Of a DNA stretch of 62,474 bases, positions 33,879-42,765 are shown in pieces. The stretch spans positions 5,000 through 67,473 of the forward strand of contig NZ_HE978608.1 in NCBI RefSeq assembly GCF_000285835.1, written 5' to 3'. The notes under the pieces are model-generated. The model searched no databases. It saw only the letters and a list, made by a program, of their open reading frames with translations, and was not told the origin of the DNA. Within the stretch, counting starts at the first letter, position 1. The number at the start of each line of letters is the position of its first letter. This stretch comes from Brevibacterium senegalense. GTDB taxonomy: Bacteria > Actinomycetota > Actinomycetes > Actinomycetales > Brevibacteriaceae. The position numbers and the translations under genes were made by a program.

Positions 33879-35954
33879 TCAGACCAGCAGTCCCAGCCGC
33901 AGTGCATCGAGGATCGAGGCGTGGACGTTCCTGCTGGTGGTGGCATCTCCAATGCGGAACAGCGCATAACTGTCGTCGTCCGGGCCGGTCGCACCGTCGT
34001 CTCCCGCTGACTCCCGCAGACGCAGCGCTCCCAGCGGGTCGACGAACGCGTCGTGGTCGATCGCACCCCGGTTGCGGGAGCCCTCGCGCAGTCCCCAGTA
34101 CAGCTCTTCGTTGGGGATCGTCCCGTGGTCGACGACGATCGCGTCGACGTCCAGGACCGCGTCCGTGTCCGCGTACTCGCTGCGCAGCGTCGCCCGGAGG
34201 CCGGCCTCGATCTCCTCGACCGCGATGAGCCGTTCTGTCAGGCGTGTCTGCACGCCGTGCTCGGCCATGAGCCGTAGGTAGGCGGGCGAGTTCATCGACC
34301 CCACATCGACGGCGATGGTGCGCTCCGGCGTGGAGTAGATGACCTCCGCCCCGCCGCGCGCCAGGCGCTCGACGGCATCGAGCGCGGGATACGAGCCGTG
34401 ATCGTCGAACACGAGGACGAGCTGTCCCGCGGCCACCGGGGACGTCATGACGTCCCAGACATCCAGCACGTGCTCGCTGCCTGTGCACACCTCCGTGTCC
34501 GGAACACCGCCGGTCGCGATGATGACGACCTCCGGTGCCAGCGACTGCACCGTCTCCTCGTCCGCGTAGACGCCGAACCGCACGTCGACACCGTGCTTGC
34601 GCACCTGCTGCAGCCGCCAGTCGACGATCCCGATGAGGTCCCGCCGCCGCTCCGACCGCGCCGCGATCGCCAGCTGCCCGCCATGGGTATCCGAGGCCTC
34701 GAGCAGGGTGACGTCGTGTCCGCGGACCGCGGTGACGCGGGCGGCCTCGAGCCCAGCGGGACCGGCGCCCACGACGACGACCCGCCGCGGCCTCGGCGAC
34801 GGCCCCAGCGAGCGGACTGACTGTGGCAGCGTCTGCTCGCGGCCGGTCGCGGGGTTGTGGATGCAGTGGGCGGAGCCGGACACGTAGATCGCGTCGAGGC
34901 AGGCGTTCGCACCCACGCACGGGCGGATGTCGTCCTCCTGGCCGGCAGCCATCTTCGCGACGAGGTGGGGGTCCGCGATCTGCGCGCGGGTCATGCCGAT
35001 GAGGTCGACGCAGCCGTCCGCCACCGCGTACCGGGCGGTGGGGATGTCCGCGATGCGGGTCGCGTGCAGGACGGGGATGTCGACGGCCGCCCGCACCGTG
35101 CGGCACAGCTCCAGGAACGGGGCGGACGGGGTGCCCATGCCGGGGATGGACTCCGCGAGTGCGCGGTCGGACTCGATGCGACCGCCGGTGATGGAGACGA
35201 ACTGGATCCCGTGGTCCGCGTACTGCTGCAGGATCGCGATTGCTTCTTCGCTGGTGAGCCCGTCGTCGCGCAGCTGGTCCATGCTCATCCGGATGCCCAC
35301 GACGAAGTCGTCCGGCACGGCCGCGCGCACGGCGTCGATGAGGCGCAGGGGGGCGCGCAGGCGGTTCTCCAGCGAGCCGCCGTACTCGTCATCGCGGTGG
35401 TTGAGCCACGGGGAGACGAAGGAGTCCATGAAGTGGCCCCAGTGCTGGAGCTCGAGGCCGTCGAGGCCACCGTCGGCCACGCGGCGGGCCGCGTTCGCGT
35501 AGTCGGCGATGATGCGGTCGAGGTCCCAGTCCTCCGCCGCCTTCGCGAAGGACCGGTGGGCGGGCTCCCGGTAGCGGCTGGAGCTCACGAGCGGCAGCCA
35601 GTCGCCGGTGAAGTTCGACGACCTGGCGCCCAGGTGGGTCACCTGGATCATGACCCGGGTGTCGAGCGCGTGCACCTCGTCCGTGAGCTTCCGCAGCCAG
35701 GGGACGACCTCATCCGTGCTCAGGTCGATGTTGCCGAAAGCCGCGGGGGAGTCGCGGGACACGATCGCGGAGCCGCCGATCATCGTCATCCCCAGACCGC
35801 CGCGGGCCTTCTCGACGTGGTAGCGGCGGTAGCGGTCGCCGGGCATGCCGTCGTCCGTGTAGGCGGGCTCGTGCGAGGTGGAGATGATCCGGTTGCGCAG
35901 CGTCACCGGCCCGATCGAGAACGGGGTGAGGAGCGGATCCGTGCTGGGTGTCAT
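33879..35954 (-). CDS. NADH:flavin oxidoreductase of the 2,4-dienoyl-CoA reductase/trimethylamine dehydrogenase type, variant Fe-S site
   Basis: A 691-residue two-domain enzyme. The N-terminal FMN barrel (TPFSIGPVTLRNRIIST, GGLDGLELQHWGHFMDSFVSPWLNHRDDEYGGS) is followed by an Fe-S region and a FAD/NAD domain (RRVVVVGAGPAGLEAARVTAVRG). In TMADH and FadH four cysteines hold a [4Fe-4S] cluster that passes electrons between flavins. Here the region reads RPCVGANACLD and SAHCIHNP: C346, C352 and C364 are present but the second ligand position is A349. Relatives demethylate N-methylated amino acids or reduce enoyl substrates. GGAGG precedes ATG 35954. It is divergent from GntR across a 28-bp palindrome. 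Confidence 0.87.
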   Translation of the reverse strand: MTPSTDPLLTPFSIGPVTLRNRIISTSHEPAYTDDGMPGDRYRRYHVEKARGGLGMTMIGGSAIVSRDSPAAFGNIDLSTDEVVPWLRKLTDEVHALDTRVMIQVTHLGARSSNFTGDWLPLVSSSRYREPAHRSFAKAAEDWDLDRIIADYANAARRVADGGLDGLELQHWGHFMDSFVSPWLNHRDDEYGGSLENRLRAPLRLIDAVRAAVPDDFVVGIRMSMDQLRDDGLTSEEAIAILQQYADHGIQFVSITGGRIESDRALAESIPGMGTPSAPFLELCRTVRAAVDIPVLHATRIADIPTARYAVADGCVDLIGMTRAQIADPHLVAKMAAGQEDDIRPCVGANACLDAIYVSGSAHCIHNPATGREQTLPQSVRSLGPSPRPRRVVVVGAGPAGLEAARVTAVRGHDVTLLEASDTHGGQLAIAARSERRRDLIGIVDWRLQQVRKHGVDVRFGVYADEETVQSLAPEVVIIATGGVPDTEVCTGSEHVLDVWDVMTSPVAAGQLVLVFDDHGSYPALDAVERLARGGAEVIYSTPERTIAVDVGSMNSPAYLRLMAEHGVQTRLTERLIAVEEIEAGLRATLRSEYADTDAVLDVDAIVVDHGTIPNEELYWGLREGSRNRGAIDHDAFVDPLGALRLRESAGDDGATGPDDDSYALFRIGDATTSRNVHASILDALRLGLLV

Positions 35955-36000
35955 GACGACCTCCGGCGATGAGGGGACCGGCCCTCGCCGTTGAGGGCCG

Positions 36001-36028
36001 GGTACTCGGTAATCGATTACCGAGTACC
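36001..36028. promoter_or_regulatory. 28-bp perfect palindrome, candidate GntR operator
   Basis: Every base from 36001 to 36028 is palindromic; the core is CGGTAATCGATTACCG. It lies between the divergent oxidoreductase and gntR genes, 47 bases from one start codon and 71 from the other, so one bound dimer or dimer pair could control both. A second small repeat (GTGAT, CGAC, ATCAC) is at 36038-36051. Confidence 0.75.
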
Positions 36029-36098
36029 TGTACTGTAGTGATCGACATCACAGGCGCGCAAGGGTGCGGGCCCGGTTCGGCACGGAGGGGAGGTGCGC

Positions 36099-36707
36099 AT
36101 GTCGCTGCGCGAGGAGGCGCTCGAGGAGATCCGCACGGCCATCAGCGTGGGTGACCTGGGAGAGGACCGGATCTTCTCCGCCGCCGGACTGGCGAAGACG
36201 CTGGGCATGTCGCTGAGCCCCGTGCGCGAGGCGATGATGTCGCTCGTGGCCGATGGCACCGTCGAGGCCGTCCCCAACCGCGGCTACCGCCTCGCCCCCG
36301 TCACGCCTGAGGATCTCGAGGAGATCCTCACGCTGCGCCGCCTGCTGGCCGGTCCGGCGGTCGTGGCGCTGTGCGAGGTGCGGGATCCGCAGGTGGTCGA
36401 GGTGCTGCGCGGTGCCGCTGCCGCTGCGGTGACCGCCGCCGAGGCCGGGGACCGGAAGTCGTTCTTCGCCGCCGACCGCATGTTCCATGCACTGCTCCTG
36501 GAGCACGGGTTGGGCGCGCGGGCTGCCGCGATCGGCCTGCATCTGCGCGATCAGTCCCGCACGGTGGATGCCGCCGAGGCCCCGGGCAGCCCCGCGGATG
36601 CCGAGAGCGCCGCGCAGCTGGTCGATCTGGTCGAGCTCGTGGGTGAGGGGCGGGCTGACGAGGCCCGGGCGCTCGTCGAGGAGAACCTGGGCTACTTCGA
36701 GGGGTGA
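36099..36707 (+). CDS. GntR-family transcriptional regulator (FCD/FadR-type)
   Basis: A 202-residue regulator. The winged helix is REEALEEIRTAISVGDLGEDRIFSAAGLAKTLGMSLSPVREAMMSLVADGTVEAVPNRGYRL, with the classical SPVREA recognition helix. The FCD effector domain follows (LEEILTLRRLLAGPAVVAL, AADRMFHALLLEHG). It is slightly shorter than most FCD proteins. ATG 36099 has GGGGAGG 6 bases upstream. Its target is very probably the palindrome at 36001, so it should regulate itself and the flavin oxidoreductase in response to the oxidoreductase substrate or product. Confidence 0.87.
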   Translation: MSLREEALEEIRTAISVGDLGEDRIFSAAGLAKTLGMSLSPVREAMMSLVADGTVEAVPNRGYRLAPVTPEDLEEILTLRRLLAGPAVVALCEVRDPQVVEVLRGAAAAAVTAAEAGDRKSFFAADRMFHALLLEHGLGARAAAIGLHLRDQSRTVDAAEAPGSPADAESAAQLVDLVELVGEGRADEARALVEENLGYFEG

Positions 36708-36753
36708 GGCGGGGGCGGTCGGTCCGGTCTGATCCGCGACGGACGGGCAGATA

Positions 36754-36789
36754 GCTCGAAGGACGGGTGCATGCACCCGTCCTTCGAGC
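36754..36789. terminator. Bidirectional terminator, 36-base perfect palindrome
   Basis: GCTCGAAGGACGGGTG, CATG, then CACCCGTCCTTCGAGC: the arms are perfectly complementary and the CATG centre is itself palindromic. It lies between gntR (plus) and the aminotransferase gene (minus), which converge, so it should stop both. Confidence 0.85.
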
Positions 36790-36827
36790 AGGGAACCCGT
36801 CCCCCGCGATCTCAGTCGCTCAGCAAC

Positions 36828-38264
36828 TCACTGCACGTACTCGTCCGCGATGGACAGGGCGCGGTCGATGACGTCGATGCCGGCCAGCACGTCCGCGTCC
36901 GCGATGTTGAGCGGCGGGACGACGTGGATGCGGTTGAAGTTGGCGAACGGCAGCACGCCGCCCGCGTTGATCTCCTTCAGCACGCGCCCCATCGCCTCCG
37001 AGCTTCCGCCGTAGGGTGCCAGGGGCTCCTTCGTCTCGCGGTTGACCACGAGCTCGATCGCCCAGAAGCAGCCCAGGCCGCGGACGTCGCCCACGGACGG
37101 GTGCTTCTCCATGAGCTCCTGCAGGCGCGGTCCGATGACCTCCTCGCCCAGGCGCTTCGCGTTCTCGACCATGCCCTCATCGCGCATCGCGTTGATCGTC
37201 GCGACCGCCGCAGCGCACGCCAGCGGGTGGCCGGAATACGTGAGGCCGCCGGGGAACTGGCGGTCGACGAACGACTGGTAGACGTGATCGGAGATGATGA
37301 CGCCGCCCAGCGGCACGTAGCCCGAGTTCACGCCCTTCGCGAACGTGATGAGGTCCGGCGTGAGGTTCCAGTGATCGAACGCGAACCACTCGCCGGTGCG
37401 ACCGAACCCGGCCATGACCTCATCCGTGATGAGCATGATGCCGTGCTCGCGGGTCAGCTCGCGCACACCCTCGAGGTAGCCGGCCGGCGGTGCGTAGATG
37501 CCTGCGGTGCCCGGTACGGTCTCGAGGATGACCGCCGCGATGTTCTGCGCGCCCTCCAGCAGGACCATGTCCTTCAGGTGCTGCAGCGCGCGCTCCGACT
37601 CCTCAGCCTCGGAGGTCGAGCCGAAGTGCGACCGGTACGTGTACGCCGGCATGAAGTGCACGACGCCGTCGCCCGGGTTGTCGTTGGGGAACCGGCGGGG
37701 GTCGCCCGTCACATTCACGGCCAGGTTCGTGCCGCCGTGATAGCTGCGATACGCGGACAGCACCTTCTTCCGGCCCGTGTGCAGGCGCGCCATGCGGATC
37801 GCGTGCTCGTTCGCGTCCGCACCGCCGTTCGTGAAGAACACGTGCTCCATGCCCTCCGGCGCCAGCTCCGCGATGAGGCGGGCGGCCTCGGATCGGGCGT
37901 CGTTCACGTGCTGCGGTGCGATCGTGCAGATCTCCGCCGCCTGCGCCTGGATCGCCTGCACGACCTTGGGGTGCTGGTGGCCGATGTTCGTGTTGACCAG
38001 CTGGCTGGAGAGATCGAGCATCTCCCGGCCCTCGCCGTCCCACACGCGCGAGCCCTCCGCCTTGAGCACGGTCATGGGTTTGAACGGGCCCTGCGCCTGC
38101 CACGAGTGGAACACGTGCTTGCGGTCCAGCTCGTGCGCGATCCGCCCGCGCTCGATCAGGGCGTCCGTGATGGGCTGGGAGGCGGCCGCGGCCGGCCGGC
38201 CGGCCGCGGCCTCGGCGGTCGTGTCCTCCGCCGCGGCAGCGGCGGTCTTGTCTGTGATGGTCAT
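36828..38264 (-). CDS. Class III aminotransferase (aspartate aminotransferase family; beta-alanine/omega-amino acid type)
   Basis: A 478-residue PLP enzyme. An Ala-rich leader (1-30) precedes the fold: SSQLVNTNIGHQHPKVVQAI, FFTNGGADANEHAIRMAR (phosphate loop), SYHGGTN, LITDEVMAGFGRTG (the Asp that binds the pyridine N) and TFAKGVNSGYVPLGG with Schiff-base K310. It removes an omega- or beta-amino group to give a semialdehyde. The next gene upstream on the same strand is a CoA-acylating semialdehyde dehydrogenase, so the pair probably converts beta-alanine or beta-aminoisobutyrate to acetyl- or propionyl-CoA. 31 bases separate the two genes. The substrate assignment is inference. Confidence 0.85.
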   Translation of the reverse strand: MTITDKTAAAAAEDTTAEAAAGRPAAAASQPITDALIERGRIAHELDRKHVFHSWQAQGPFKPMTVLKAEGSRVWDGEGREMLDLSSQLVNTNIGHQHPKVVQAIQAQAAEICTIAPQHVNDARSEAARLIAELAPEGMEHVFFTNGGADANEHAIRMARLHTGRKKVLSAYRSYHGGTNLAVNVTGDPRRFPNDNPGDGVVHFMPAYTYRSHFGSTSEAEESERALQHLKDMVLLEGAQNIAAVILETVPGTAGIYAPPAGYLEGVRELTREHGIMLITDEVMAGFGRTGEWFAFDHWNLTPDLITFAKGVNSGYVPLGGVIISDHVYQSFVDRQFPGGLTYSGHPLACAAAVATINAMRDEGMVENAKRLGEEVIGPRLQELMEKHPSVGDVRGLGCFWAIELVVNRETKEPLAPYGGSSEAMGRVLKEINAGGVLPFANFNRIHVVPPLNIADADVLAGIDVIDRALSIADEYVQ

Positions 38265-38295
38265 CGTCGACTCCTGAATGCTGGGGTTGTGCGGG

Positions 38296-39789
38296 TCAGC
38301 TGTTGGTGGGGAAACCCAGGTTGATGCCGCCGTGGCTGGGGTCCAGCCAGCGCTTCGTGACGACCTTGCCGCGGGTGAAGAAGTGGACGCCCTCCGCGCC
38401 GTACGCGTGGGTGTCGCCGAACAGCGAGTTCTTCCAGCCGCCGAAGCTGTAGTACGCCATGGGGACCGGGATCGGCACGTTCACGCCGATCATGCCCACC
38501 TGCACCTCGTTCTCGAACTTGCGGGCCGCGCCGCCGTCGTTCGTGAAGATCGCCGTGCCGTTGCCGTACGGGTTCGCGTTGATGAGCTCCAGACCCTCCT
38601 CGTAGGACGGGACGCGGACGACGCTCAGGACGGGGCCGAAGATCTCGTCCGTGTAGATCGACATGTCCGGCGTGACCCGGTCGAAGAGCGTGGGGTTGAG
38701 GAAAGCGGCATCGGAATCCGCGTCGGGGCTGGTGGTGCGGCCGTCGAGGACGAGCTCCGCGCCGGCCTCCACGCCCGCGTCGATGTAGCCGGCCACCTTG
38801 TCGCGGTGCGCGACCGTGATGAGCGGGCCCATGTCCGGCTCGCGCGTGCCGTCGCCCACCTTGAGACCGCGGGTGCGCTCCGCGATCTTCGCGACCAGCT
38901 CGTCCGCGATGGACTCGACCGCGACGACGACGGAGATCGCCATGCAGCGCTCGCCCGCGGCGCCGTAGCCCGCGTTGACCGCGGAGTCCGCCGTGATGTC
39001 GAGGTCCGCGTCCGGCAGGACCAGCATGTGGTTCTTCGCCCCGCCCAGCGCCTGGACGCGCTTGCCGTGCGCGCTGGCCGTCTCGTAGATGTACTTCGCG
39101 ATGGGGGTCGAGCCCACGAAGGACACGGAATCGACCTGCTCGTCCGTCAGCAGCGTGTCGACGGCCTCCTTGTCGCCGTGGACCACGTTGAAGACGCCGT
39201 CCGGCAGACCCGCCTCCTTCCACAGCTCCGCCAGCCAGTTCGCGGCGGACGGGTCCTTCTCCGAGGGCTTGAGGACGACGGTGTTGCCGGATGCGATCGC
39301 GACGGGGAAGAACCACAGCGGCACCATCGCCGGGAAGTTGAACGGCGAGATGATCGCTGCGACGCCCACCGGTTGGCGGACGGAGTGGACGTCCACGCCC
39401 GTCGAGGCGTTCTCCGTGTGCCCGCCCTTGAGCAGGTAGGGCATGTTGCAGGCGAGCTCGACGACCTCGAGGCCGCGGGACACCTCTCCCAGCGCGTCCG
39501 AGACGACCTTGCCGTGCTCCGCCGTGATGATCTCCGCCAGCTCCTGCTTGCGGGCGTTCAGCAACTCGCGGAAGGCGAACATGATCGAGGTGCGCTTGGT
39601 CAGGGAGGTGTCGCGCCACGCGGGGAACGCCTCTGCGGCCGCGCGGATGCCTTCGCGGGTCTGATCCGCGGAGGCGAGTGCGACCTTCCCGCTCGTGACG
39701 CCGGTGGCGGGGTTGACGACGTCCGCGAAGCGGCTGTCCTGACCTGCTGCGACGGTCGTTCCGTTGATCCAGTGCTGAATGGTGTTCAC
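38296..39789 (-). CDS. mmsA: CoA-acylating methylmalonate-semialdehyde dehydrogenase
   Basis: A 497-residue ALDH-fold enzyme that oxidises malonate or methylmalonate semialdehyde and releases acetyl- or propionyl-CoA plus CO2. Features: NTIQHWINGTTVAAG start, SPFNFPAMVPLWFFPVAIASGNTVVLKPSEKDP, FVGSTPIAKYIYETA (cofactor), AGYGAAGERCMAISVVV with nucleophile C282, and IFGPVLSVVRV. The RCMA context is typical of this family. I place the start at GTG 39789 because AAGGGAG lies 5 bases before it; the longer open frame upstream overlaps the divergent promoter region. It is the first gene of the two-gene unit with the aminotransferase and is divergent from the PucR regulator. Confidence 0.88.
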   Translation of the reverse strand: MNTIQHWINGTTVAAGQDSRFADVVNPATGVTSGKVALASADQTREGIRAAAEAFPAWRDTSLTKRTSIMFAFRELLNARKQELAEIITAEHGKVVSDALGEVSRGLEVVELACNMPYLLKGGHTENASTGVDVHSVRQPVGVAAIISPFNFPAMVPLWFFPVAIASGNTVVLKPSEKDPSAANWLAELWKEAGLPDGVFNVVHGDKEAVDTLLTDEQVDSVSFVGSTPIAKYIYETASAHGKRVQALGGAKNHMLVLPDADLDITADSAVNAGYGAAGERCMAISVVVAVESIADELVAKIAERTRGLKVGDGTREPDMGPLITVAHRDKVAGYIDAGVEAGAELVLDGRTTSPDADSDAAFLNPTLFDRVTPDMSIYTDEIFGPVLSVVRVPSYEEGLELINANPYGNGTAIFTNDGGAARKFENEVQVGMIGVNVPIPVPMAYYSFGGWKNSLFGDTHAYGAEGVHFFTRGKVVTKRWLDPSHGGINLGFPTNS

Positions 39790-39977
39790 CGCGACTCCCT
39801 TCGGAGGACGATCGGATACGACGGTGCTGATCCGATGCTGGACACCTGTGGGAGTGGGGTCTCCCGCAGGGCCGGCGGGCGTCTGTGTCCGCCGGTGCTC
39901 CCCTCCAGTGTGGGTGGTCGTGGTCACGGCGGCCAGTGTCAGAGTGTCACGCTGGTCCGCATTGAGCTGACGGACTG

Positions 39978-39983
39978 TAAGAT
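39978..39983 (+). promoter_or_regulatory. -10 element for a leaderless pucR-type transcript
   Basis: TAAGAT ends 6 bases before the A of ATG 39990, so transcription should start at the start codon. There is no ribosome site at proper distance. Just upstream, AGTGTC occurs twice (39935-39948), possibly part of an operator. Confidence 0.45.
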
Positions 39984-39989
39984 CGAGGA

Positions 39990-41648
39990 ATGGAGTCGCA
40001 GATCACCCGGTCCGAGTCCCGCGCGGACGCCGTCCCCGCCCCCGTCACCGTCCGCTCGATCCTCCACCTCGACGAGATCCGCGGCGCCCGTCCCCAGGTG
40101 CTGAGCGGGTCCGCGCGCCTGGGGGATCCGGTGCGCTGGGTGCACATCGCGGAGACGGACGAGGTGCCCTCGCTGCTGGAGGGCGGCGAGCTCATCCTCA
40201 GCAGCGGCACGCGCTTCCGCCGGTCCGTCACCCGCACCCGCGACTTCCTCACCCGCCTGGACGCGGCGGGGGCTGCGGGCTTCATCATCGAGATCGTCGA
40301 CGAGGCTGGCCAGACGTCCGAGGCGGACCGCGCGCTCCTCATCGAGGCGGTCGCCGGCCTCGAGCTGCCCGTCATCGTCCTGGCCGCCCGCGCCCGCTAC
40401 GTCCGCGTCACCCAGGCCGCCCACCGCCTGCTCATCGGCGAGCAGCTGGCCCGCGTCGAGCGCGCCCGCCACGTGCACGACGTCTTCACGGACCTGAGCC
40501 TGCGCGGTGCCGACGAGCAGCTCATCGTCGACACGACCGCCGGGCTCCTGGGCAGCGGCGTCGTCCTGGAGGACGCGACCCACCGCGTGCTCGCCTTCAA
40601 CGCGGCGGATGACTCCCCGCGCACCCTGCTGGACGGCTGGCCCCGCACCGGCAGCCGGCAGGTGGCCGTGGGGATGCGAGGCCGCCGCTGGGGCCGCCTC
40701 GTCGCCCCCTTCGCGGATCCGGACGACGACCACGCCGGCGAGGTCCTCGAGCGCGCCGGCCAGGCCATCACCCTCGTGCGGATGTCGACGCAGAACGAGC
40801 GCGACGCCCATCAGCGCGCTGCGGACGCGCTCATCCACGAGCTCCTGAGCGGCACGGACTTGTCCGAGGACGACGCACTGGTTCGCGCCCGCAACCTGGG
40901 GCTGGCGGACACGGGCCTCCTCACTCCCATCGCGATCCGTACCGCCGCCGAGGCCCCGGCTGGCTCCGATGTCGACCTCACCGCCGCGCAGCTGACGGAG
41001 CAGGCACTGCGGAGTGAACTGGTGGCGGCAGCGGAGGCGGAGGGGGCCTCGGCGATCGTGGGCGGAAAACGGGCGGGGATGCTGGTGGGCCTCGTGTGCG
41101 TGGGGCGGGGTGCCGGCAGGCGCGAGGACGACGGCGAGGTCGACCACGTCCTGACCCGGATGTTCGAACGGCTCGCGGATGCCGTGTCCGTCGAGCACAC
41201 GGTGGGGGCCGGCGGTGCGCACGACTCGCTGCTGGACGCCGGGCGGGAGCTGGAGCAGGCCGCGCAGGTCGCAGACATCGTCGCGACCATGTCCGTGCGG
41301 AGCCGCCCGTTCCACCGGTTCGCGGATGTGCGACTGCGCGGGCTGGTCGCCGTACTGCGGGACGACCCGCGCATGCGCACGTTCGCTGAAGCGGAGCTGG
41401 GGGAGCTGTTGGGCGACGAGGCGGGGGACGCGGGAGTGCGCCGTGGGCCCACGGACCTCGAGGTGCTGGAGGCGCTCCTGCAGGAGGGCGGCGGCAAGAC
41501 CGGGGCGGCGCGGGCGCTGGGGCTCAGCCGGCCTGCGGTCTACGCGCGCACGCAGCGGTTGGAGGAGCGGCTGGGGGTCTCGCTGGAGGACGCCGAGTCC
41601 CGCACCGCACTCCACACCGCGCTCCTGTGGTGGCGGACGGCCCGCTGA
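39990..41648 (+). CDS. PucR-family transcriptional regulator
   Basis: A 552-residue regulator. The N-terminal PucR domain (VTVRSILHLDEIRGARPQVLSGSARLGDPVRWVHIAETDEVPSLLEGGELILSSG) binds purine-type or other catabolic signals. A GGDEF-like middle precedes the C-terminal PucR helix-turn-helix (VLEALLQEGGGKTGAARALGLSRPAVYARTQRLEERLG). In actinobacteria such regulators stand next to beta-alanine, allantoin or GABA genes and usually activate them. Here it is divergent from the semialdehyde dehydrogenase and aminotransferase genes. The mRNA appears leaderless. Confidence 0.88.
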   Translation: MESQITRSESRADAVPAPVTVRSILHLDEIRGARPQVLSGSARLGDPVRWVHIAETDEVPSLLEGGELILSSGTRFRRSVTRTRDFLTRLDAAGAAGFIIEIVDEAGQTSEADRALLIEAVAGLELPVIVLAARARYVRVTQAAHRLLIGEQLARVERARHVHDVFTDLSLRGADEQLIVDTTAGLLGSGVVLEDATHRVLAFNAADDSPRTLLDGWPRTGSRQVAVGMRGRRWGRLVAPFADPDDDHAGEVLERAGQAITLVRMSTQNERDAHQRAADALIHELLSGTDLSEDDALVRARNLGLADTGLLTPIAIRTAAEAPAGSDVDLTAAQLTEQALRSELVAAAEAEGASAIVGGKRAGMLVGLVCVGRGAGRREDDGEVDHVLTRMFERLADAVSVEHTVGAGGAHDSLLDAGRELEQAAQVADIVATMSVRSRPFHRFADVRLRGLVAVLRDDPRMRTFAEAELGELLGDEAGDAGVRRGPTDLEVLEALLQEGGGKTGAARALGLSRPAVYARTQRLEERLGVSLEDAESRTALHTALLWWRTAR

Positions 41649-41649
41649 G

Positions 41650-41694
41650 ACGCGCATCGGCACCGGGGAGCGGGTCCCCGGCGCCGATGCGCGT
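41650..41694. terminator. Long hairpin between convergent genes
   Basis: ACGCGCATCGGC then CCGGGGA pair with TCCCCGG then GCCGATGCGCGT, with one A-C mismatch and a GCGGG loop, giving 19 base pairs. It starts just past the pucR stop and before the end of the convergent coiled-coil protein gene. Confidence 0.8.
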
Positions 41695-41723
41695 GCGTGC
41701 GGCCGGTCAGCCGCTGCGGTGTG

Positions 41724-42563
41724 TCAGGCGGTGGGCTTGTCGCCGCCCTCGGTGTCGTCGCTGCCCTCGACCTCGACGCCCTCGGCCTTCGCGTTGTCGA
41801 CCGCTGCGGCGGGGACCGGCACCTGGCTGGTGACCGACTGCGCGGGGGACTGCTCCGAGCGCGGGGTGGAGCCCACCGGGCGCGCATCAGCCGGACGGTT
41901 GCCGGGCAGCGGCGTCGACCACGGGTCCTCGACCGGGCGGAGACGGCGCGCCACGGCGAACGCGATCGCGCCGGCGCCCACGACGCCCAGGCCCACCCAG
42001 AACCAGGTGGCGCCGCTGGTCTTCTTCTGCGCCGTGCGCTTCTCGATGTCCTTGCCGGCCTGCTTGAGCGCCTTGCGTGCCTTCTTCATGGCCTTCTTGT
42101 CGCCGGTGATCCGCACGACCGCGTCCTCGAGCCCCTTGGGGGTCTGCTTCGCGGCCAGCACTCCGGCCAGGGACGCCGCGGTGGCGCCCGCCTTCTCCGC
42201 AGCGTCGCGGCCGCGCTTCTCCGCGGAGTCCGCCTGATCGCGCAGCGCGGGTGCGAGGCGGGAGTCGTACTCCTTCCCCGCTGCATCGCGCGCGTCCTCG
42301 AACCGCGACTTCGCGTCGTTCAGCACGCTCTCGACGTGCGGGCGGACCGATTCCGCCGCGTTCTGCAGACGCTCACTCGCCTCGCGGATCCGGGGGGCGG
42401 CGGCATCCGACGCCTCATGGATCCACTCGTTGGCGCGCTCGAGGTACGGGCCGGAGGCTTCCAGGGCCTGCGCCGACGATTCGCGGACCGCATCGCTCAC
42501 TGACTGCAGCGTCTCGCCCACCTCGTCGATGAATGTCTTCGGCTGTGACCTCTTCTTGAACAT
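41724..42563 (-). CDS. Coiled-coil protein with one membrane helix (YtxH-like), function unknown
   Basis: A 279-residue protein I cannot assign to a characterised family. Residues 1-140 are amphipathic helices with repeating Ala/Glu/Arg/Ser patterns ([35 protein letters not shown]). A basic patch ([22 protein letters not shown]) precedes one membrane helix, [19 protein letters not shown], and a Pro/Ser/acidic tail of about 70 residues. This looks like a membrane-anchored scaffold. It lies directly upstream of ppiA on the opposite strand, at the left border of the conserved envelope cluster. Confidence 0.75.
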   Translation of the reverse strand: MFKKRSQPKTFIDEVGETLQSVSDAVRESSAQALEASGPYLERANEWIHEASDAAAPRIREASERLQNAAESVRPHVESVLNDAKSRFEDARDAAGKEYDSRLAPALRDQADSAEKRGRDAAEKAGATAASLAGVLAAKQTPKGLEDAVVRITGDKKAMKKARKALKQAGKDIEKRTAQKKTSGATWFWVGLGVVGAGAIAFAVARRLRPVEDPWSTPLPGNRPADARPVGSTPRSEQSPAQSVTSQVPVPAAAVDNAKAEGVEVEGSDDTEGGDKPTA

Positions 42564-42765
42564 CTCACCCTCCGTGGTGTCGGCTGCTCGTGGGTCCCGG
42601 TGCCCGTGGGGCCCGGGGCCGCGTCGTCGCTCACCAGTCTATGGGGTCGGTCGGACGCGGCAGGGAGGGGAGACCCCGAATTCGCAACACTATGTGCGTA
42701 CTGACAACTTTCACACGGGCCGACCGACGGTGCCCGTGTCCGGCTCTCGTGGAACAATGGGCGCC

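Noticed and set aside
30890..34066. A minus-strand open frame of 1058 codons over the SNF2 gene
   Set aside because: Antisense shadow of a gene with clear helicase motifs; no homologous sequence features.
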